From assembly GCA_001805885.1 (NCBI GenBank), contig MHHC01000010.1, positions 1 to 12,848 on the forward strand: a stretch of DNA of 12,848 nt, written 5' to 3'. The translations under genes and the position numbers were made by a program. Position 1 is the stretch's first letter; each line of letters opens with the position of its first letter. Positions 7,495 through 12,848 of the stretch are shown here, in pieces. The notes under the pieces are model-generated. The model was not told the origin of the DNA. It saw only the letters and a list, made by a program, of their open reading frames with translations, and did not search any database. This DNA comes from Omnitrophica WOR_2 bacterium RIFCSPLOWO2_12_FULL_51_24. GTDB lineage: Bacteria; Omnitrophota; Gorgyraeia; Pluralincolimonadales; Pluralincolimonadaceae.

Positions 7495-7653
7495 CTATAC
7501 CTTCTCGAACATATCCTTTGGGGCGCCGCACTCCGGGCAGACCCAGCTATCAGGAAGCTTATCGAAAGCCGTGCCGGCAGGAATACCGGCTGTGGGGTCG
7601 CCGAGCGCCGGATCATAAATATAACCGCATACCGTACAGCGATATTTGTCCAT
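7495..7653 (-). CDS. Rubredoxin
   Basis: A 52-aa small iron protein, found by direct translation. It carries one Fe(SCys)4 centre and shuttles single electrons. The two knuckles are CTVCGYIYDP (Cys6, Cys9) and WVCPECGAPKDMFE (Cys39, Cys42), spaced as in classical rubredoxins, with the conserved aromatic residues Tyr4, Tyr11, Tyr13, Phe30 and Trp37 of the hydrophobic core. Length is normal (about 52-54). The ATG at 7651-7653 is 4 nt after the flavodiiron protein's TAA, and the oxidoreductase starts 13 nt after its stop. It therefore sits between its expected donor and acceptor and is co-transcribed with both. The neighbouring flavodiiron protein has no fused rubredoxin domain, so this free protein is its likely direct donor. 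Confidence 0.97.
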   Translation of the reverse strand: MDKYRCTVCGYIYDPALGDPTAGIPAGTAFDKLPDSWVCPECGAPKDMFEKV

Positions 7654-7657
7654 GATA

Positions 7658-8872
7658 TTATGCCTTTCCGGTTATCTTCTTCGCCAATTCAGCGCCCATC
7701 TCGCAGCACTTCTTCAATTCATTTTCATCGGGGACATACTTAACGGAGATCGACGGCAAGACCTGTTCGATGCCTATCTCCTTCATCATCTGCTCCAGCG
7801 CAGGAATCGCTCCGCCGGCCCAGCCGCACGAACCGAACGCCGCGCCTATCCTATTCTTCGGCTTAAGGCCCTTGAGGAATTCGAGGAACCCGGCGATCGT
7901 CGAGAGCATATCGTTATCGTGCGTAGATGAACCGAAGATGTAAGCCTTCGCGTCGAGCATCTGGTTATTGACCTCGCTCTTGTCGGAGATCGCGATATCA
8001 AACAACTTTACTTCGACCCCGCCGTCCACAAGGCCTTCCACTATCTTCATGGCCATCATCGCGGTCGAGCCATACATCGTCTCATAGACGACCACGGCCT
8101 TGGGTTTCGTCTCGTTCTTCGTCCACGAGATATATGAATTTATTATCTTCATTGGGTCGTTGCGCCAGATCACCCCATGGCTCGGCGCGATCATCTTGAT
8201 GGAGATGCTCATCTTCAGGATCTCGTCTATCTTCCTTGAAATCATCCCGCTAAACGGCCAAAGTATATTCGCGTAATATTTCGCGGTTTCATCCATGAGA
8301 GCGCATTGGTCTGTCTCGTCATCAAACCTCTCTGACGTCGCGTAATGCTGGCCGAAGGCGTCGTTCGGGAATAGAAGTTCTTCCTCGGCGCAGTAGGTAA
8401 ACATGCTGTCAGGCCAATGTATCATCGGCGCCTCTATGAACGTGAGCGTCCTTTTGCCCAGCTTCAGTTTATCGCCCGTCTTGACGACCTGAAAATCCCA
8501 TCCCGAAGTCCCGCCCCCTTCCGGATAATACATTTTTGAAAGTCCTTCTTTGCATTTCGCGGTGCCGAAGAGCTTGGCCTTGGGGCAGAGCTTCATCAGT
8601 TCGGGCAAAGCGCCAGAGTGATCCATCTCGATATGATTTACTACTATATGATCGATCTTCTCTACAGGGACTATCTCCCGTATCCGCTCGATCAATTCAC
8701 CGGCAAAGGGGCCGTATACGCTGTCGACAAGGGTCACTTTCTCGTCGATAATCAGATACGCGTTGTAGGTCGAGCCCCTTTTGGTCGTATAGGTATGACC
8801 GTGGAAAGTCCTGATGTTCCAGTCGACTACGCCTACCCAGTATATGCCCTTCTTTATCTCTACCGTCTTCAT
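7658..8872 (-). CDS. fprA: Flavodiiron protein (FprA / rubredoxin:oxygen oxidoreductase)
   Basis: A cytoplasmic enzyme that reduces O2 to water, or NO to N2O, with electrons from rubredoxin, protecting anaerobes. The 404-aa protein has the normal two-domain form: a metallo-beta-lactamase-like diiron domain (about 1-250) and a flavodoxin-like FMN domain (about 256-400, phosphate loop YETMYGSTAMMA at 263-274). All six iron ligands are present: His80, Glu82 and Asp84 in NHIEMDHSG, His152 in IHWPDS, Asp171 in PNDAFGQH, and His232 in PSHGVIW. It is thus the active type, with no C-terminal rubredoxin or NADH domain (class A). It starts one base after the rubrerythrin-like gene's TGA, with GGAGG about 9 nt upstream, and is followed directly by rubredoxin. 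O2 versus NO preference cannot be read from sequence alone. Confidence 0.97.
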   Translation of the reverse strand: MKTVEIKKGIYWVGVVDWNIRTFHGHTYTTKRGSTYNAYLIIDEKVTLVDSVYGPFAGELIERIREIVPVEKIDHIVVNHIEMDHSGALPELMKLCPKAKLFGTAKCKEGLSKMYYPEGGGTSGWDFQVVKTGDKLKLGKRTLTFIEAPMIHWPDSMFTYCAEEELLFPNDAFGQHYATSERFDDETDQCALMDETAKYYANILWPFSGMISRKIDEILKMSISIKMIAPSHGVIWRNDPMKIINSYISWTKNETKPKAVVVYETMYGSTAMMAMKIVEGLVDGGVEVKLFDIAISDKSEVNNQMLDAKAYIFGSSTHDNDMLSTIAGFLEFLKGLKPKNRIGAAFGSCGWAGGAIPALEQMMKEIGIEQVLPSISVKYVPDENELKKCCEMGAELAKKITGKA

Positions 8873-8873
8873 C

Positions 8874-9401
8874 TCACCCCGCCTCCATTACCCTTCCCTC
8901 ATGTTTCACGAACCAACTTACCGAGTCTGAAAGGAGCGAGTAGGCTTCCTCGAGCAGTTCATAATGGCGCTCTTCTTCCTTCTTTAATCTGTCATAGAAG
9001 ACCTTCGCTATCCGTATGTCGGTCTCCCTAGACTGCTTATCGTAATAATCGTAGCTTTTGGTCTCTTTCTTCATCGCTATCGTTATCGCCTCAAGATTTG
9101 AAGGATCCGCCTTCAGTTTCTTCTTTTCCGAGGCGGAAAGGGGCCTGAAGACCAATGCCAATTTCTTTTTCGCGTCTTTCGATATCGTCTTCGCCAGATC
9201 ATTCCAGTCCATATCCTCTTTGAGGATGTAGGATATCTCTTTGATGCGTTTGATATGGATCAGTTCCTGGTCGGCGAGCGAGGCGAGGAGTTTTTTGGCG
9301 ACGGCATTTTTTGCCGTTTTGCCTGCCTTAAGATAAAACCTGCGGCCATCCTCTTCCATCTTTATTGCGCCCTGGAGTATCTTTAAGTCTCTTTTCGGCA
9401 T
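8874..9401 (-). CDS. Rubrerythrin-like ferritin-family diiron protein
   Basis: A 175-aa four-helix-bundle protein of the ferritin/rubrerythrin superfamily, probably a peroxide reductase fed by rubredoxin. Candidate iron ligands occur once per helix: Glu16/Glu17 in KMEEDGRRFYLKAG, Glu46 and His49 in DQELIHIKRIKE, Glu113 in MKKETKSYDYY, and Glu143 with His146 in KEEERHYELLEEAY. The ExxH pair in helices 2 and 4 is the rubrerythrin pattern. Between helices 2 and 3 (about 62-105) is an extended Lys-rich linker. There is no C-terminal rubredoxin domain as in classical rubrerythrin, so it must use the separate rubredoxin. The open frame continues upstream to 9485, over the ferredoxin gene, but the strong Shine-Dalgarno fixes the start at 9401. 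It could alternatively serve as an iron- or other redox-handling erythrin. Confidence 0.87.
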   Translation of the reverse strand: MPKRDLKILQGAIKMEEDGRRFYLKAGKTAKNAVAKKLLASLADQELIHIKRIKEISYILKEDMDWNDLAKTISKDAKKKLALVFRPLSASEKKKLKADPSNLEAITIAMKKETKSYDYYDKQSRETDIRIAKVFYDRLKKEEERHYELLEEAYSLLSDSVSWFVKHEGRVMEAG

Positions 9402-9408
9402 AATACGT

Positions 9409-9414
9409 CTCCTT
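9409..9414 (-). promoter_or_regulatory. Shine-Dalgarno that fixes the rubrerythrin-like start
   Basis: AAGGAG on the minus strand, 7 nt upstream of the ATG at 9399-9401. It selects this ATG over upstream in-frame codons that would overlap the FixX-like gene. Confidence 0.85.
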
Positions 9415-9453
9415 TTGCGGGATTTTAAGGTTATGGCGCTAAGACGTTCCTGA

Positions 9454-9735
9454 TCAACCCAACCTGTAAAGGACGCCGAAACCACCCTGCGGGTAGTCCC
9501 AGTCTACGTTCAGGAACTCATCGCAGATAACGCGGCATGTGCCGCATTCGAGGCAGCCGTCGACGTTGACCTCGGCTATGCCCTTGTCGTTTATCTTCCA
9601 GCAGTCCGAAGGGCAGCCTATCGAACATTGTTTCCTGACGCATTTGAGGCAAAGGTTCCCGTCTTTGACCTTTATGTGAGGTTCGGGACCAAGCTTGAAC
9701 CTGTCCACAAATAGCTTGTCTTCAATGCGAGTCAC
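9454..9735 (-). CDS. FixX-like ferredoxin
   Basis: A 93-aa iron-sulfur protein resembling FixX, the ferredoxin that works with the electron-transfer flavoprotein FixAB and the quinone oxidoreductase FixC. Visible features are an N-terminal EDKLFVDRFKLGPEPHIKV, cysteines 29, 32, 37 and 41 in CLKC…CSIGCP (41 followed by Pro, with an extra Cys45), and the second set CLECGTCRVIC (Cys61, 64, 67, 71). The ending WDYPQGGFGVLYRLG (79-93) is the classic FixX tail. Two [4Fe-4S] clusters are possible. The GTG at 9733-9735 is chosen because AGGAGG precedes it and the protein then begins like FixX; the frame continues to 9786 only through the palindromic repeat. No fixA, fixB or fixC is in the window. As first gene of the oxygen-defence cluster it may donate electrons there, but that is inference. 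Confidence 0.88.
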   Translation of the reverse strand: MTRIEDKLFVDRFKLGPEPHIKVKDGNLCLKCVRKQCSIGCPSDCWKINDKGIAEVNVDGCLECGTCRVICDEFLNVDWDYPQGGFGVLYRLG

Positions 9736-9739
9736 ATCT

Positions 9740-9745
9740 CCTCCT
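9740..9745 (-). promoter_or_regulatory. Shine-Dalgarno of the FixX-like gene
   Basis: AGGAGG on the minus strand, 4 nt before the GTG at 9733-9735. A second AGGAGG lies at 9751-9756, just outside the large hairpin; the nearer one is the likely ribosome site. An ATG at 9735-9737 overlaps the GTG but is followed at once by TGA. Confidence 0.75.
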
Positions 9746-9757
9746 GAAATCCTCCTG

Positions 9758-9836
9758 GGGGACGTTCCAAAAAGGGCACACTCCACTTAAAACTATCGAT
9801 ATACAGAAGTGGGGTGTCCCTTTTTGGGACGTCCCC
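9758..9836. repeat. Large imperfect inverted repeat (REP/MITE-like) in the operon leader
   Basis: Left arm 9758-9788 and right arm 9807-9836 are near-perfect reverse complements around an 18-nt AT-rich spacer (9789-9806) that contains the palindrome TATCGATA. I count 30 pairings, with one bulged C at 9777 and two positions (9766 with 9828, 9782 with 9813) that are G·T when read on the plus strand and A·C mismatches when read on the minus strand. The arms have the motif GGGACGT-(T/C)CC-AAAAAGGG-ACAC. This kind of GGGACGTCCC…GGGACAC repeat resembles, from memory, palindromic repeats linked to REP-associated tyrosine transposases; no transposase is present here. It lies between the minus-strand promoter and the FixX-like gene and would fold in its RNA leader. 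Confidence 0.85.
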
Positions 9837-9847
9837 ACTGCCAAAAT

Positions 9848-9876
9848 ATTATCTCACAATCAATACGCCTCTTCAA
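9848..9876 (-). promoter_or_regulatory. Promoter of the minus-strand operon
   Basis: On the minus strand, TTGAAG (9871-9876) is followed after exactly 17 nt by GATAAT (9848-9853), giving 4/6 and 5/6 matches to the sigma-70 consensus. Transcription would begin near 9841, making a leader of about 106 nt that contains the inverted repeat at 9758-9836. It is the only convincing promoter I see for the 14-gene minus-strand run. Confidence 0.68.
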
Positions 9877-9888
9877 GCCCTTTATTTA

Positions 9889-9918
9889 GGACCCTTGCTT
9901 TATGGGATGGCAAGGTCC
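9889..9918. repeat. Small hairpin and paired octamers in the divergent regulatory region
   Basis: GGACCCTTGC (9889-9898) and GCAAGGTCC (9910-9918) form a 9-bp stem with one bulged C and an 11-nt loop. The octamer TTTAGGAC overlaps its left side (9885-9892) and recurs at 9923-9930. Both lie between the -35 boxes of the two divergent promoters, so a regulator site is possible; no known box is recognised. Confidence 0.4.
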
Positions 9919-9943
9919 ATCCTTTAGGACAGGCGGAAGTCAA

Positions 9944-9972
9944 TTGACACCCCCTCGATATTGTGTTATTTT
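9944..9972 (+). promoter_or_regulatory. Candidate promoter of the comF-lpt operon (leaderless start?)
   Basis: A perfect TTGACA (9944-9949) is followed after 17 nt by TATTTT (9967-9972), a 4/6 match to the -10 box. The expected start point is about 9979-9980, at the A of the comF ATG. No Shine-Dalgarno precedes that ATG, which agrees with a leaderless message. Confidence 0.5.
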
Positions 9973-9978
9973 ATAACA
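9964..9978. promoter_or_regulatory. 15-bp palindrome over the comF -10 region (candidate operator)
   Basis: TGTTAT-TTT-ATAACA is a perfect 6-3-6 inverted repeat that covers the proposed -10 box and ends two bases before the comF ATG. The position suits a repressor site. It does not match Fur, PerR or LexA boxes that I know, so the regulator is not assigned. Confidence 0.4.
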
Positions 9979-9979
9979 A

Positions 9980-10720
9980 ATGTTAAAGACGATTTTGTCA
10001 TCGACAGGTGATTTTTATCTGGGACTGCTCAATCTGCTCTATCCGCAGGACTGTCTGGTCTGCAGCGGCAGGACCCGCGAGCTAAAGCCTGCCCCGCCCC
10101 GGCGGCAACGTCCCGCCTCAGAGGGAGACCCTGCCCCGCTTTGCGGGCCATGCAGCGACAGGATCATGGCATATGTCGAAACTCCCCACTGGGTCATGAC
10201 AGAAGACGGCTTCTCTTTCGACGCGGCCTACCATGTCGCCTCTTACGAGGATATTGTGAAGAGATGCATCTGCCTCTTTAAATACGAAGGCAAGATTCGC
10301 CTATCGAAGGTACTGGGCTCGGTCATGGCCGAATACGCGGCCAGAAATACCGGATGTTTCGGGCCGATAGACATGATAGTGCCGGTGCCTCTCCACCCTG
10401 TCAAGCTGCGCGAGAGGCAATTCAACCAATCCGAACTTATGGCTGAGCACCTCGCCGGGAGACTCGACAAAAAACTCGAAAAGAACTGGCTGAAGAGAAT
10501 AAAATATACTGCCCCGCAGACCGGCCTTTCAAGGGAACAGCGCCTGAGGAACCTCAAGGGCGCTTTCCTGGTCAGAAAGGAAGCGCGCTTCGCGGACAAA
10601 TCCGTCCTCCTTGTAGATGATGTCATGACGACGGGCGCCACCCTTCATGAATGCGCGAAGACAATAAAATCCGCAGGCGCCAAAAAAGTTCTCGCGTACA
10701 CATTGGCGTGCGGAAATTAA
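9980..10720 (+). CDS. ComF-family phosphoribosyltransferase-like protein
   Basis: A 246-aa protein of the ComF/GntX family, related to the DNA-uptake protein ComFC, whose biochemical role is unsettled. N-terminally, CLVC (Cys25, Cys28) and CGPC (Cys55, Cys58) form a four-cysteine zinc finger. The phosphoribosyltransferase domain follows, with VPVPLHPVKLRERQFNQSE (134-152) and QTGLSREQRLRNLKGAF (180-196), both family hallmarks, and the PRPP loop VLLVDDVMTTGATLHEC (209-225). The stretch between the two cysteine pairs (about 36-54) is long, Pro/Arg-rich and GC-rich. The ATG is at 9980 with no Shine-Dalgarno; the protein starts where ComF proteins usually do (MLKTIL…LLNLLYPQDC). lptF-like follows directly. 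In a non-competent organism it may have another role in DNA or nucleotide handling. Confidence 0.92.
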   Translation: MLKTILSSTGDFYLGLLNLLYPQDCLVCSGRTRELKPAPPRRQRPASEGDPAPLCGPCSDRIMAYVETPHWVMTEDGFSFDAAYHVASYEDIVKRCICLFKYEGKIRLSKVLGSVMAEYAARNTGCFGPIDMIVPVPLHPVKLRERQFNQSELMAEHLAGRLDKKLEKNWLKRIKYTAPQTGLSREQRLRNLKGAFLVRKEARFADKSVLLVDDVMTTGATLHECAKTIKSAGAKKVLAYTLACGN

Positions 10721-11812
10721 ATGAAGATCCTCAGAAGATACATCCTTAAAGAACTTTCCGGGCCGTTTTTTGTCGCCTTCGTCACATCGACTTTCGCGAT
10801 GATGACCGGCAACCTTATCAAGCTCGCCGACCTCGTCATAAACAAAGGGGTGGATTTCTTTTCGGTAGTTAAGGTCTTTCTCTGCCTGTTACCGTGGTTA
10901 TTTACTTTTACCGTGCCGATTTCGGTTTTGACCGGAACGGTCCTGACCTTTGGCAGGCTCTCCGCCGATAACGAGATAACGGCGATGCGCGCGAGCGGCA
11001 TCAGTCTCTACCGGCTCGTATTTCCTCTGGTCATATTAGGACTTGTCATAAGTCTCATCTCGTATGAACTCAACGATTGGATGCTGCCGCGGCTTAGGTT
11101 CGAGGCGAGAAAGCTTGTGGCCCAGATAGGCGCCAAAAACCCTACCGCGTATCTGGAACCGGGGACCTTCATCAAGGCCTTCAAGGGGTACATAGTCTTC
11201 ATCTACGGCATAGATAAGAATAAACTTTCCAACATAAGGATATACCAGCCGCAGGAAGGCAAACCGACAAGGACCATCATAGCGCAAAAGGGCGAACTTG
11301 ACTACATCGCTTCTAAGGACGTGGTCAGGCTGAAGCTTACAAACGGAACGGTCGATGAGCCGAATCCCAACGACCCGAACAATTTCTATAAACTCAATTT
11401 TAAGACTTATTACATGACGCTCGGCCTCGGTGAAGGCCGTAACCTTAATGTAGAAAAGAAAAAATCCGACATGTCGATAGACGAGCTCAACCAGCAGATC
11501 AAAAAATTAAACGCCGAAGGAATAAATACTACGCCGCTCGTCATGGAGATACACAAGAAGATATCATATTCGTTCTCGTCGCTGATATTCATACTGATAG
11601 GCGTACCGCTCGGGCTCATGGCGCGGCGCGGCGAAAAGACGATAGGGTTTACCTTAAGCGCGGTTGTGATAGCCGCTTATTACCTCCTGCAGCTGGGAGG
11701 CGAGGCGCTCACTATAAAGGGCGTCCTCTTCCCTTCGCTTGGTATTTGGCTGCCTAATATTGTGTTCGGAGCGGTCGGGCCGGCGCTCATCTTCTGGGCG
11801 GCAGAACAATGA
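10721..11812 (+). CDS. LptF/LptG-family (YjgP/YjgQ) permease, first copy
   Basis: An inner-membrane subunit of the lipopolysaccharide exporter LptB2FG, which extracts LPS from the inner membrane and passes it to LptC and LptA. It is 363 aa with the family layout: helices at about 13-33, 55-80 and 100-120, a periplasmic beta-jellyroll (about 135-255), then three helices including LIFILIGVPLGLMARRGEK (about 287-305) and the ending LGIWLPNIVFGAVGPALIFWAAEQ. The cytosolic coupling segment GRLSADNEITAMRASGISLYRL (86-107) is diagnostic. The ATG directly follows the ComF TAA, and its last four bases overlap the second permease (ATGA). By position it is more likely the LptF member, but the two paralogues cannot be told apart with confidence here. 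Confidence 0.92.
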   Translation: MKILRRYILKELSGPFFVAFVTSTFAMMTGNLIKLADLVINKGVDFFSVVKVFLCLLPWLFTFTVPISVLTGTVLTFGRLSADNEITAMRASGISLYRLVFPLVILGLVISLISYELNDWMLPRLRFEARKLVAQIGAKNPTAYLEPGTFIKAFKGYIVFIYGIDKNKLSNIRIYQPQEGKPTRTIIAQKGELDYIASKDVVRLKLTNGTVDEPNPNDPNNFYKLNFKTYYMTLGLGEGRNLNVEKKKSDMSIDELNQQIKKLNAEGINTTPLVMEIHKKISYSFSSLIFILIGVPLGLMARRGEKTIGFTLSAVVIAAYYLLQLGGEALTIKGVLFPSLGIWLPNIVFGAVGPALIFWAAEQ

Positions 11813-12848
11813 AAATAATAGATAAATATATCACAAGGGGTTTCATCTGGCCCTTCATATACTGTCTCTTTATTTTCATCTTCCTGTTTATTATAGGCGA
11901 ACTTTTCAGCCGTCTGGACGCCATACTAAAACAAAACATACCGTTTGGCATACTTAAGACTTATTATCTCGCTTCTCTGCCTGCAACGATCGTCCAGACC
12001 ACCCCTTTCGCGGTACTTCTGGCAACCGTATTCCTTCTGGGAAACCTCAATAAGAATAACGAGATAGTCGCGTTAAGGGCAAGCGGTGTAAACACCCTGC
12101 GCATAATTACGCCCCTCCTGTTCATAGGTATCGCTATAAGCCTCGGCGTTTTTCTCGTCAATGACAAGCTTGCTCCGCAGTCGGCGGTCACCTCGAGAAT
12201 GATCCAGGAACTCTACTTAGACAAAAACAAGGAAGAAAGGAACGAGAAGTTTGAGAATGTGACAATATTCGGAAAAGACGGCAGGCTTTTTTACGCGAGG
12301 TCGTACGATATCAGGAACAAGGTCCTTCAGGACATCGTCTTGCTCGAGCATGACAGGAAGCAGGTGCTGAAGCGCAAGATCACCGCTGAGCGCATGGAAT
12401 GGACAGGCAATAAATGGAGGTTCATCAACTGTGCTGTCTTCAGGTTTGACAAGGAGGGCAATGTCCTGGGCAAGCCGGCGATCTTCAGGACGCCGAAGAT
12501 CCTCCAGTTCAACGAGACACCCGAGGACCTTTTAAGGAAGCAGACACAGCCCGAATTTATGAGCCATACCCAGCTCAGGGATTACATACATCTCTTGGAA
12601 CTTGAGAGCAAGTCGACGGCCAGGAAACTGCTGGTAGAGTTGGATTACAAAATATCCCTGCCTTTCGCGAGCTTAGTGGTGATGCTGATCGGCATCCCGT
12701 TCGCGCTAAATAAGGTCAGGTCGAAGGCAGTGGCGAGCATGGGTATCGCGCTGGCTATAGCTTTGGCATTCTACGCGGTGAACGCGACATTTCTTGCGCT
12801 CGGAAGGGGCGGGTTCCTTCCGCCTATTGTCGCAACTTGGGCCGCGAA
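11809..12848 (+). CDS. LptF/LptG-family permease, second copy (C-terminus cut by window edge)
   Basis: I read this open frame by translating from the ATG at 11809-11811; 346 codons run without a stop to the window edge. The layout repeats the previous gene: helices at about 13-33, 52-78 and 97-117, the coupling segment GNLNKNNEIVALRASGVNTLRI (78-99), a periplasmic jellyroll (about 120-250), then helices at about 283-300 and 307-330. The last visible residues, GGFLPPIVATWAA (334-346), match the loop and start of the final helix, so perhaps only 15-25 residues are missing. It is probably the LptG member, forming the heterodimer with the upstream copy. The ATGA overlap implies coupled translation in equal amounts. 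No lptB, lptC or lptA is visible; they may lie beyond the edge. Confidence 0.92.
   Translation, partial: MKIIDKYITRGFIWPFIYCLFIFIFLFIIGELFSRLDAILKQNIPFGILKTYYLASLPATIVQTTPFAVLLATVFLLGNLNKNNEIVALRASGVNTLRIITPLLFIGIAISLGVFLVNDKLAPQSAVTSRMIQELYLDKNKEERNEKFENVTIFGKDGRLFYARSYDIRNKVLQDIVLLEHDRKQVLKRKITAERMEWTGNKWRFINCAVFRFDKEGNVLGKPAIFRTPKILQFNETPEDLLRKQTQPEFMSHTQLRDYIHLLELESKSTARKLLVELDYKISLPFASLVVMLIGIPFALNKVRSKAVASMGIALAIALAFYAVNATFLALGRGGFLPPIVATWAA

Noticed and set aside
7482..7616. Upstream extension of the oxidoreductase frame (45 extra residues)
   Set aside because: It runs through the rubredoxin gene, has no family match, and the FAD motif begins right after the internal ATG at 7481.
9405..9447. 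ACGTCT/AGACGT inverted repeat around the rubrerythrin-like ribosome site
   Set aside because: Only 6 bp with a 31-nt spacer; such pairs are expected by chance.
9402..9485. Upstream extension of the rubrerythrin-like frame
   Set aside because: It overlaps the FixX-like gene, and a strong Shine-Dalgarno supports the ATG at 9401.
9736..9786. Upstream extension of the FixX-like frame to an ATG at 9786
   Set aside because: The ATG lies inside the palindromic repeat and the added residues have no FixX similarity.
1..12848. CRISPR arrays, tRNA or rRNA genes, insertion sequences, toxin-antitoxin or defence systems
   Set aside because: No regularly spaced repeats, cloverleaf-like stretches, transposase motifs or defence-protein motifs were seen on either strand.

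Overview
The window looks like a chromosomal segment of an anaerobic or oxygen-avoiding, diderm (LPS-exporting) bacterium. Evidence for the lifestyle is a complete rubredoxin-based O2/peroxide-scavenging set (flavodiiron protein, rubredoxin, NADH:rubredoxin-type oxidoreductase, rubrerythrin-like protein). Evidence for an outer membrane is the tandem pair of LptF/LptG-type permeases. A transketolase split into two genes, mid-range GC and frequent ATA and AGG codons would fit an uncultured lineage such as Candidatus Omnitrophota, but that assignment is inference; a deltaproteobacterium- or Nitrospirota-like host is not excluded.

Layout. Positions 9735 down to 1 (minus strand) hold one tightly packed run of 14 genes. 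In transcription order they are: FixX-like ferredoxin, rubrerythrin-like protein, flavodiiron protein, rubredoxin (only 52 aa), FAD/NADH oxidoreductase, undecaprenyl-diphosphatase UppP, transketolase N-terminal and C-terminal halves, a helical protein of unknown function, a secreted protein of unknown function, a four-helix membrane protein (phage_holin_4_2/YvlD family), an RlmB-type 2'-O-methyltransferase, an RsmB/NSUN-type m5C methyltransferase, and the start of an alpha/beta hydrolase cut by the window edge. Gaps are 52 nt or less, and many junctions overlap or nearly overlap (ATGA, GTGA, TAATG), so transcription from the single good promoter at 9848-9876 is plausible for all of them. Positions 9980 to 12848 (plus strand) hold a divergent operon: a ComF-type phosphoribosyltransferase and two LptF/LptG-family permeases, the second running off the window.

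The 244-bp divergent intergenic region (9736-9979) is the only non-coding stretch of note. It has a convincing minus-strand promoter, a candidate plus-strand promoter placed so that the comF message would start at its ATG, a 15-bp palindrome over that promoter's -10 and the start of comF, and a 30-bp-arm imperfect inverted repeat filling most of the leader of the minus-strand operon.

How the genes work together. NADH electrons are expected to pass through the oxidoreductase to rubredoxin, then to the flavodiiron protein (O2 or NO reduction) and the rubrerythrin-like protein (peroxide). The FixX-like ferredoxin may feed the same pool. Downstream genes serve cell-wall lipid recycling, pentose-phosphate interconversion and rRNA/tRNA modification. 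I see no phage, CRISPR, toxin or defence system. The strongest oddities are the leader hairpin, an orphan FixX with no FixABC in view, a missing segment in the oxidoreductase, and the unknown gene pair at 2377-3814.
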